A program made the position numbers and the translations under genes. This document shows positions 56,767-64,000 of a stretch of 64,000 nt of DNA, piece after piece; the first letter of the stretch is position 1; each line of letters opens with the position of its first letter. Source of the stretch: a bacterium. Its GTDB lineage: Bacteria > Auribacterota > Auribacteria > Auribacterales > Auribacteraceae. The stretch lies in NCBI GenBank assembly GCA_024233545.1, contig JACKPL010000001.1:328464-392463 (forward strand), in the 5' to 3' direction. Under the pieces are notes generated by a model. It ran no database searches. It was not told the origin of the DNA and saw only the letters and a list, made by a program, of their open reading frames with translations.

Positions 56767-59700
56767 ATGAATTCTTATGATGAATTTGTATTAATTAAGC
56801 GGGAAGGTGTTGATGAAGTAGAAGCAACTGTCGATATCCCTAATCTCGTTGAAATACAAACAAAATCATACAATGATTTTTTGCAAATAGACGTACTGCC
56901 TGAGAAACGTAAAAATCAAGGGTTGCATGCTGTTTTTAAAGAAATCTTTCCTATAGCGAGCTATGATGAAAGTTGTATACTTGATTTTGTCAATTATTCG
57001 TTGGGTGTCCCGAAATATGATGTTGAGGAGTCGCGCAAAAGAGGCTTAACGTATGCCGCTCCTCTAAAAGTTCAGCTCAGGTTGAAAGAGCATGATAACG
57101 TCAAGGAAGAACAGGTCTATTTCGGAAACATTCCGCTAATGACTGCCAAAGGAACCTTTGTTATCAATGGAGCTGAACGTGTCATTGTGAGCCAGTTGCA
57201 TCGCTCACCGGGTATTTGTTTCGAACAGATTATTCACCCTCGCGGAACAATTTTGAATTCTTTCAGAATTATACCGTATCGCGGTTCTTGGCTTGAAGCT
57301 CAATTTGATATTAACGGCTACATTCACGTATACATGGATAGGCGGCGCAGAAGGCGTAAAATACTCCTTACAGTGTTATTGCGCGCGCTAGGGTATTCTT
57401 CAAATAAAGAAATTCTCGATTTGTTCCATGGTGTTGAAGACGTCGATTTAGCAAAAGCCCCCGTCGGCGATATAGTTGGGAAAATTTTAGCAGAAGATGT
57501 TGTCGATTCTAAAGATTCATCAGTTCTTTTGCCACAGCTTCAGAAAATATCAAAATCAATTATCAATAAATTGAAAGAACTCGGCATACGTAAGATTTCG
57601 GTAGTAAAAAATGCCGATGAAGAATCTCCGATTGTTAAGATGCTAAAAAAGGACCCAACAAAAAACGAAGAGGATGCACTCAAGGATATTTACCGAAAAC
57701 TGCGGCCCGGTGATCCGGCTACAGCGGCAAATTCTAAGGCATTGCTCAAACGGTTGTTTTTCGATCCGCGCCGGTACGATCTCAGTCGAGTAGGGCGATT
57801 TAAGCTGAACAAAAAACTGGGAATAGAAATTACCGATGAGGAACTCGATAAAACCGCCCTTGAAGTTCGCGATATTATTGAGGCGAGTAAATATCTCATC
57901 TCTCTTACTGTGGGAGAAGGGGATATAGACGATATTGACCATTTAGGCAACAGGCGCGTTCGCTCAGTAGGAGAATTGCTCCAAAATCAGTGCCGAATCG
58001 GCCTTGCTCGTATGGAGCGCCTTATAAAAGAGCGCATGAACCTCTATGACATGAGCTCGGAAGTAATGACTCCTCATAAGCTAGTTAACCCTAAAGGGCT
58101 TGCAAGTATAATAAAGGATTTCTTCGGGCGTAGCCAATTATCACAGTTTATGGATCAAACCAACCCACTAGCGGAATTAACTCATAAGCGGCGGTTAAGT
58201 GCTCTCGGTCCCGGCGGGTTAAACCGCGAACGCGCAGGATTTGAAGTGCGTGACGTTCATACAAGCCACTATGGGCGTATCTGTCCGATTGAAACACCCG
58301 AAGGCCCGAACATCGGTCTTATCTCGTCGCTTGGAACATTTGCACGTGTCAATGAATTCGGGTTTATTGAAACACCATACCGTAAAATGGAGCAAGGAAT
58401 ACTCAAAGAATCGGTAAAATATTTTTCTGCTGATGAGGAAGAAAGTTTTCTCATCGGGCAAGCTGATATACCGGTTGATGACAACGGAATAATAATAGAA
58501 GAAAATACTATTGCTCGCTATAGGGGAGATTTCGTCAAGGTTGATTCGAAAAAATTAAACTACGTTGATGTTTCTCCTAAACAGCTTGTCAGTGTTGCGG
58601 CAGGTTTGATTCCTTTCCTTGAACACAACGACGCAAACCGTGCTTTGATGGGTTCAAACATGCAACGACAAGCTGTCCCATTGCTTACTACAGAAGCTCC
58701 TTTGGTGGCGACCGGTTTGGAAGTTCGAGCGGCTCGAGATTCTGGTGTAATGGTAATTGCTGAAGAAGATGGAGTTGTCGATTATGTCGATGCAGAAAAA
58801 GTAGTAGTAAGCGGCAGAGTGTATCCCATTACAAAGTTTCAGCGGTCTAACGGTGGCACAGCTGTTAATCAGCGTCCGATTGTCAAAAAAGGACAGCAGA
58901 TTAAAAATGGAACGGTATTGGCTGATGGCCCAGCAACTGATAAAGGTGAACTTGCATTAGGAAGAAATGTCCTTACTGCATTTATGCCGTGGGGTGGTTA
59001 TAATTTTGAAGACGCCATTCTTATTAGCCAGAAACTAGTCAAAGACGACACATATACGTCTGTTCATATCGAAGAATTTGAAGTCGGCGCTCGTGATACA
59101 AAACTTGGGCGCGAAGAAATAACAAGGGATATTCCAAACGTTGGAGAAGAAGCATTACGCAATCTCGATGAAGACGGAATAATATGTATCGGTTCCGAAG
59201 TAAAACCGGGCGATATTCTTGTGGGCAAAATAACGCCGAAAAGCGAAACAGAACTTTCACCGGAAGAACGTTTGTTGCGTGCTATATTCGGAGAAAAAGC
59301 CGCAGATGTGCGCGATACTTCTCTTACTGTTCCATCCGGAACTGAAGGAATAGTAATTGATGTGAAAGTCTTTGCTCGTAAAGAACGTGCGAAAACTGAT
59401 GTAGAAAAGCAGGAAGAAAAGCGGGTTCTTAAAGAAATTGCCGATCATTACCGGCAAATCTATAACGAACTTGAAATTCAACGTAACGAAAAAGTAAAAC
59501 AACTTCTCTTAAAAAAGAAACTTAAAGGGGATGTTGTCGATTTGAGGAATGAAGAAATTATTATTCCTGCGGATAAGCAAATCACTCAAGCAATGTTAGA
59601 CCGTCTTGCGCTAACGCAGTACCAGTATATTCGGATCGATGATCAGGAAATTGATGAAGAAATCAGTAAGGTCATTATGTGGTACAGCAAGGCAATGGAA

Positions 59701-60501
59701 ACTAACGAGGTCAAAGAAAACCGCGATATAGAAAATTACAAAAAAGGCGATGAACTTGATCCCGGCGTAATAAAACAGGTTAAAGTCTATATTGCCAGCA
59801 AAAGAAAGCTGATGGTCGGCGATAAGATGGCTGGGCGGCATGGCAACAAAGGTGTTATTGCGAAAATTCTTCACGAAGAGGATATGCCTTTTCTGCCGGA
59901 CGGTACACCTGTAGAAATCGTTCTTAATCCGTTGGGCGTCCCCTCGCGTATGAACGTCGGGCAAGTGCTTGAGACTCACTTGGGTTGGGCGGCTAAAGCA
60001 CTGGGATTACACATGAAAACGCCGGTCTTTAGAGGTGTGACTGAGGAAACAATCAGAGGGTTCCTCTCAAAAGCTGGTTTGCCTGAATACGGCAAAATTC
60101 GTTTATACGATGGAAGGACAGGCGAACCTTTCGATCAGGAAGTGGTCGTCGGTTATCTTTATATGCTGAAGTTGAATCACTTAGTTGCGGATAAAATACA
60201 TGCCCGTGCAATTGGCCCCTATTCACTTGTAACCCAACAGCCGTTGGGCGGGAAAGCGCAATTTGGAGGACAGCGGTTTGGAGAAATGGAAGTATGGGCT
60301 ATGGAAGCATATGGTGCGGCATACTCTCTCCAAGAATTATTAACCGTTAAAAGCGACGATGTACAAGGGAGAACGCGCATTTACGAATCGATTGTAAAAG
60401 GCGATAACTCGCTAGAAGCAGGTACACCAGAATCATTCAACGTCTTAATTAAAGAAATGCAGAGCCTTGGGTTGGATGTACGTGTTGAAAAAGATGAATA
60501 A
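56767..60501 (+). CDS. rpoB: RNA polymerase subunit beta
   Basis: The start is at ATG 56767, because GCGGAG lies eight bases upstream; an ATG ten codons earlier (56737) has no such signal. The 1244-residue protein includes the rifampicin-pocket region (SQLSQFMDQTNPLAELTHKRR and LSALGPGGLNRERAGFEVRDVH), the GEMEVWAMEAYGAA segment and the C-terminal clamp. It has all conserved rpoB blocks. It precedes rpoC by 31 bases in the usual rplL-rpoB-rpoC order. Confidence 0.97.
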   Translation: MNSYDEFVLIKREGVDEVEATVDIPNLVEIQTKSYNDFLQIDVLPEKRKNQGLHAVFKEIFPIASYDESCILDFVNYSLGVPKYDVEESRKRGLTYAAPLKVQLRLKEHDNVKEEQVYFGNIPLMTAKGTFVINGAERVIVSQLHRSPGICFEQIIHPRGTILNSFRIIPYRGSWLEAQFDINGYIHVYMDRRRRRRKILLTVLLRALGYSSNKEILDLFHGVEDVDLAKAPVGDIVGKILAEDVVDSKDSSVLLPQLQKISKSIINKLKELGIRKISVVKNADEESPIVKMLKKDPTKNEEDALKDIYRKLRPGDPATAANSKALLKRLFFDPRRYDLSRVGRFKLNKKLGIEITDEELDKTALEVRDIIEASKYLISLTVGEGDIDDIDHLGNRRVRSVGELLQNQCRIGLARMERLIKERMNLYDMSSEVMTPHKLVNPKGLASIIKDFFGRSQLSQFMDQTNPLAELTHKRRLSALGPGGLNRERAGFEVRDVHTSHYGRICPIETPEGPNIGLISSLGTFARVNEFGFIETPYRKMEQGILKESVKYFSADEEESFLIGQADIPVDDNGIIIEENTIARYRGDFVKVDSKKLNYVDVSPKQLVSVAAGLIPFLEHNDANRALMGSNMQRQAVPLLTTEAPLVATGLEVRAARDSGVMVIAEEDGVVDYVDAEKVVVSGRVYPITKFQRSNGGTAVNQRPIVKKGQQIKNGTVLADGPATDKGELALGRNVLTAFMPWGGYNFEDAILISQKLVKDDTYTSVHIEEFEVGARDTKLGREEITRDIPNVGEEALRNLDEDGIICIGSEVKPGDILVGKITPKSETELSPEERLLRAIFGEKAADVRDTSLTVPSGTEGIVIDVKVFARKERAKTDVEKQEEKRVLKEIADHYRQIYNELEIQRNEKVKQLLLKKKLKGDVVDLRNEEIIIPADKQITQAMLDRLALTQYQYIRIDDQEIDEEISKVIMWYSKAMETNEVKENRDIENYKKGDELDPGVIKQVKVYIASKRKLMVGDKMAGRHGNKGVIAKILHEEDMPFLPDGTPVEIVLNPLGVPSRMNVGQVLETHLGWAAKALGLHMKTPVFRGVTEETIRGFLSKAGLPEYGKIRLYDGRTGEPFDQEVVVGYLYMLKLNHLVADKIHARAIGPYSLVTQQPLGGKAQFGGQRFGEMEVWAMEAYGAAYSLQELLTVKSDDVQGRTRIYESIVKGDNSLEAGTPESFNVLIKEMQSLGLDVRVEKDE

Positions 60502-60532
60502 CTCATTAAAACGATTTATAAGGAGATAAACT

Positions 60533-63500
60533 GTGGTAGAAAGGATCATCGATTCTTACGCAGACTATAACTTGCGCGGTGGATTTGATAAGGTTAGTAT
60601 CAAAATCGCATCTCCTGATGTTATACGCAGTTGGTCACGAGGACGGGTTAAAAATCCCGAAACAATCAATTATCGTACTTTTAAGCCTGAAAAAGGCGGG
60701 TTATTTTGCGAGCGCATTTTCGGCCCTACTAAAGATTGGGAATGCGCATGCGGAAAATATAAACGCATCAAGCATAAAGGAATTATATGCGATCGGTGCG
60801 GCGTTGAAGTTACTTTGTCTAAAGTGCGCAGGGAACGTATGGGGCATATAGACCTTGCTGTTCCGGTGTCGCATATTTGGTTTTTTAAAACTATGCCGAG
60901 CAGAATTGGAAATATACTTGAGATGTCCATTCGGGCGCTTGAACGTATATTGTATTATGAAGATTACGTCGTTGTCGAGCCGGGCGATACTCCTCTAGAA
61001 AGAAAACAGTTTTTAAGCGAAATGGAGTACCGAGAAGCTCTCGAGCGGCATGGAGATAGTTTTAAAGCGATGATGGGCGCGGAAGCAATTCGTGAGTTGC
61101 TTAAACGGGAAGATATGGATTTGCTTAATGCGGAACTCCGTGCAAAAATGCTTAAAACAAAATCTAAACAAACACGTAAAAAAATAAGCAAACGACTGAA
61201 AATTATAGAAGGTTTTAGGCAGTCCAATAATGACCCTACATGGATGATTATGAATGTGGTTCCTGTCATACCTCCTGATTTGAGGCCGCTTGTTCCTCTA
61301 GAAGGTGGACGGTTTGCTACTTCAGACCTTAACGATTTATATCGTCGAGTGATCAACAGAAATAACCGGTTGAAAAGTATTTTAGAATTAAAAACACCTG
61401 AAGTAATTATCAGAAATGAAAAACGAATGCTTCAAGAAGCAGTCGATGCGCTTTTTGATAACGGCAGGCACGGCCGGCCGGTTGTTGGGTCGGGTAACCG
61501 GCCTCTAAAATCTTTGAGCGATATGCTTAAAGGAAAACAAGGCCGTTTCCGCCAAAATTTACTTGGAAAACGTGTAGATTATTCGGGGCGTTCGGTTATC
61601 GTTGTCGGACCGGAGCTTAAATTACACCAGTGCGGTTTGCCAAAGAAAATGGCAATGGAATTATTCGAGCCCTTTATCATCCGCAAATTGAAAGAAAGAG
61701 GCAATATACATACTATTCGAAGCGCAAAAAAAATGATAGAAAGGGGAGCTCCGGAGGTTTGGGATATTCTTGAGGAAGTAACCAAAGACCATCCTGTATT
61801 GCTCAACCGTGCTCCTACGCTTCATAGATTGGGTATTCAAGCATTCGAACCGATACTTATTGAAGGAAAAGCAATTCGTGTACACCCTCTTGTCTGTGCC
61901 GCGTTTAATGCTGACTTCGACGGCGACCAAATGGCGGTACATATACCGCTTTCTACCGAAGCTCAGCTGGAAACACGGATGCTCATGCTTGCTTCCAATA
62001 ATATTTTTTCTCCCTCTTCAGGCAAGCCGATTACTTCTCCTTCGCAAGACATTACACTCGGCTGTTATTATCTTACGAAAGATGTACCGCCAAGAACGGA
62101 TGTGATGCGCAATTTTATGTCGGCTGATGAAGTTCTTCTTGCATATGACGAAAAACTCATTACCCTTCATGATAAAATTAAAGTAAAAATAAACGGAGAA
62201 GTCTTTGTTACTACCTGCGGTAGAATTATTTTTAATGAAATAATGCCGCCGGAAATTGAGTTTGTCAACCGCGAGCTCAATAAGAAGCGGTTAGGGCAAT
62301 TAATTATGGATTGTTATAAGCTGGTTGGGCATACAAGGACAGTGGAAATACTTGATCGGCTTAAACGGCTAGGGTTTATGTATGCAACAAAAGCGGGTAT
62401 ATCAATTTCTATCAATGATATGGTTATTCCGTCAGAAAAAAAGACTTTGGTAGAAGCCGCAAAAAAAGAAATTCAGGAAGTCGAACATCAGTATCATTCA
62501 GGAAGTATTACTGATGGCGAACGATACAACAAAATTATTGACATTTGGACACATGCCACCGACACAATTTCTGAAGCTATGTATAACGGCTTAAAAAGTT
62601 CTATCGAAAAGCAAACAATCAATCCTGTTTTTATGATGGTTGATTCAGGCGCTCGCGGTAGCCGCCAGCAAATACGCCAGTTAGCCGGTATGCGTGGGTT
62701 GATGGCAAAACCTTCAGGAGAAATTATCGAAAACCCGATTCTTTCCAATTTCAGGGAGGGATTAACCGTTCTTGAATATTTTACTTCAACGCACGGAGCT
62801 CGAAAAGGGTTGGCTGATACCGCATTAAAAACGGCGGATTCCGGGTATTTAACTCGCCGGCTTGTCGATGTTTCTCAAGACGTGATTGTTACCGAAGAAA
62901 ATTGTCATACATTGAATGGAATAACAGTGCGTTCGATCTTTGAAGGCGACGACGAAATTGTCGGTCTTGAGGAACGTATTGTTGGTCGTACTGCGCTTGA
63001 AGATATCTATAACCCTGCTAATGGAAAAATTATCTGTAAAGCGGATTATATTATTACCATGGATATGGCGACCACAATTAAAAATTGCGGCGTTGAACAA
63101 GTAAAAATTAGGTCAGTGCTTACGTGTGAAACACTTAACGGCATTTGCCAATTATGCTACGGAATGGACTTGTCGCGAGGCAAAATGGTTTCGTTGGGTG
63201 AAGCTGTCGGTATTATCGCCGCTCAGTCAATTGGTGAGCCGGGTACTCAGCTTACCATGCGTACGTTTCATATCGGTGGTACTGCAAGCCAGGTATTTAA
63301 ACAGCCGCAGATAATTGCAAAGAATGATGGGATCATACAATACCATGACATTAAATTCGTTCAGACTAAAGAAGGAACGCATATCGCATTAAACAAGAAT
63401 GGGTTAGTCAGTATACATTCTCCCGAAGGGCGTGAACTGGAAAAATATTCAGTTGTGGTTGGCTCTGTTATCAGTGTACCTGAGGGAGGAGAGGTTAAAA

Positions 63501-64000
63501 AAGGCGAGGCTTTCGTTAAGTGGGATCCTTATAATATCCCCATTTTGTCTGAAAAACGCGGGATTGTTCGTTTTAGCGATATTATCGAAGGCGTGACAAT
63601 GAAAAAAGAAATTGACGAATCTACCGGTTTAGTTGGAACTGTTATCATTGAGCATCGAGAAGAGCTTCATCCGCAAGTTGTTATTTATGGAATGGAAGAT
63701 GAAATTGTTGCGCAATATTCTATTCCTGCGGGTGCACACGTTGTCGTTGAGGACGGACAGCAAATTGACGCTGGTAGTTTGATAGCAAAGACTCCGCGAA
63801 AAGTGAGCAAAACTAAAGATATCACCGGTGGTTTGCCTCGCGTTGCTGAATTATTTGAGGCGAGACGTCCCAAAGAAGCGGCGGAAATTGCAAAGATAGA
63901 CGGCGTTGTTGAGTTTAAAGGGACGGTAAAAGGAAAAAGGCGCCTGATCGTTCGTGATATGGAAACTGGGGCTGAAGAAGAACATCTTATCTCACATGGG
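60533..64000 (+). CDS. rpoC: RNA polymerase subunit beta', 3' end beyond window
   Basis: The start is GTG at 60533, with AAGGAG upstream; the first 1156 residues lie in the window and the frame is still open at base 64000. The N-terminal zinc site C71-x-C73 with C86-DR-C89 and the catalytic triad NADFDGD at 459-465 are intact. The bridge-helix/trigger-loop area is intact too, with AAQSIGEPGTQLTMRTFHIGG. A second zinc ribbon, in the stretch with TCETLNGICQLCYGMD, is present. No break is seen. About one sixth of a normal beta' remains to the right. Confidence 0.96.
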   Translation, partial: MVERIIDSYADYNLRGGFDKVSIKIASPDVIRSWSRGRVKNPETINYRTFKPEKGGLFCERIFGPTKDWECACGKYKRIKHKGIICDRCGVEVTLSKVRRERMGHIDLAVPVSHIWFFKTMPSRIGNILEMSIRALERILYYEDYVVVEPGDTPLERKQFLSEMEYREALERHGDSFKAMMGAEAIRELLKREDMDLLNAELRAKMLKTKSKQTRKKISKRLKIIEGFRQSNNDPTWMIMNVVPVIPPDLRPLVPLEGGRFATSDLNDLYRRVINRNNRLKSILELKTPEVIIRNEKRMLQEAVDALFDNGRHGRPVVGSGNRPLKSLSDMLKGKQGRFRQNLLGKRVDYSGRSVIVVGPELKLHQCGLPKKMAMELFEPFIIRKLKERGNIHTIRSAKKMIERGAPEVWDILEEVTKDHPVLLNRAPTLHRLGIQAFEPILIEGKAIRVHPLVCAAFNADFDGDQMAVHIPLSTEAQLETRMLMLASNNIFSPSSGKPITSPSQDITLGCYYLTKDVPPRTDVMRNFMSADEVLLAYDEKLITLHDKIKVKINGEVFVTTCGRIIFNEIMPPEIEFVNRELNKKRLGQLIMDCYKLVGHTRTVEILDRLKRLGFMYATKAGISISINDMVIPSEKKTLVEAAKKEIQEVEHQYHSGSITDGERYNKIIDIWTHATDTISEAMYNGLKSSIEKQTINPVFMMVDSGARGSRQQIRQLAGMRGLMAKPSGEIIENPILSNFREGLTVLEYFTSTHGARKGLADTALKTADSGYLTRRLVDVSQDVIVTEENCHTLNGITVRSIFEGDDEIVGLEERIVGRTALEDIYNPANGKIICKADYIITMDMATTIKNCGVEQVKIRSVLTCETLNGICQLCYGMDLSRGKMVSLGEAVGIIAAQSIGEPGTQLTMRTFHIGGTASQVFKQPQIIAKNDGIIQYHDIKFVQTKEGTHIALNKNGLVSIHSPEGRELEKYSVVVGSVISVPEGGEVKKGEAFVKWDPYNIPILSEKRGIVRFSDIIEGVTMKKEIDESTGLVGTVIIEHREELHPQVVIYGMEDEIVAQYSIPAGAHVVVEDGQQIDAGSLIAKTPRKVSKTKDITGGLPRVAELFEARRPKEAAEIAKIDGVVEFKGTVKGKRRLIVRDMETGAEEEHLISHG

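Overview
This 64 kb window looks like a contiguous piece of a bacterial chromosome from a diderm organism. Supporting signs are lipoproteins, ExbB/ExbD/TonB-type proteins, an AsmA-like protein and a NagZ-type hexosaminidase. It is a housekeeping-rich region with moderate GC content. The 16S rRNA gene has the motif GGCTGCAGTCGAGAATC, and two pilin-like proteins carry an H-x9-DG C-terminal motif. A cytidylate kinase is joined to a PlsC acyltransferase, and those two genes are neighbours in chlamydiae. Together these suggest a PVC-superphylum or Omnitrophota-like lineage. That is a tentative reading from memory of family features; no database search was possible.

Layout. 1-4.6 kb (minus strand): NagZ-like glycosidase, CheY-like receiver, GNAT acetyltransferase and a large AsmA-like protein. 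4.7-5.8 kb: DAHP synthase (shikimate pathway). 5.8-8.5 kb (minus): a two-gene operon of a secreted matrixin-like zinc protease and a small secreted partner. 8.6-9.4 kb: truA. 9.5-14.2 kb (plus): small lipoprotein, 822-residue TPR protein, ExbB, ExbD, TonB-like protein and a zinc-ribbon membrane protein, resembling an energised envelope system. 14.2-20.8 kb (minus): two small envelope proteins, tyrS, rpsA, a cmk-plsC fusion and an rmlD-like gene. 21.1-26.7 kb: a complete rRNA operon (16S, tRNA-Ile, tRNA-Ala, 23S, 5S) with two tandem promoters and boxA-like sites. 26.8-30.7 kb: two pilin-like proteins, a GT2 glycosyltransferase, and a SAM methyltransferase with a Rossmann tail. 31-33 kb: EF-G2-like GTPase. 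33-43.9 kb: yebC, ruvC, ruvA, ruvB, DUF2905, spoIID-like, queA, tgt, yajC, secDF and recJ, closely packed on the plus strand. 43.9-51.5 kb: GT87-like membrane protein, DHH phosphoesterase, 2TM-domain protein, TIGR03790-like secreted protein, ABC exporter pair and a DacA carboxypeptidase. 51.6-64 kb: four tRNAs, tuf, tRNA-Trp, secE, nusG, rplK, rplA, rplJ, rplL, rpoB and the start of rpoC.

The most striking pattern is about sequence quality. Every protein gene checked between about 20.49 and 32.38 kb, on both sides of the rRNA operon, is broken by +1/-1 shifts. Most of these sit in single-base runs, and reading resumes with conserved motifs intact. Outside that interval no gene is broken. This fits uncorrected homopolymer-length errors in an assembly bridge across the rRNA operon better than real gene decay, so the affected genes are listed as frameshifted but are probably intact in the organism. 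A possible phase-switch repeat, a cmk-plsC fusion, a pilin with a repeated acidic tail and a codon-atypical tuf interior are the other points worth following. I did not find a convincing wholly new system, CRISPR array, insertion sequence or prophage.
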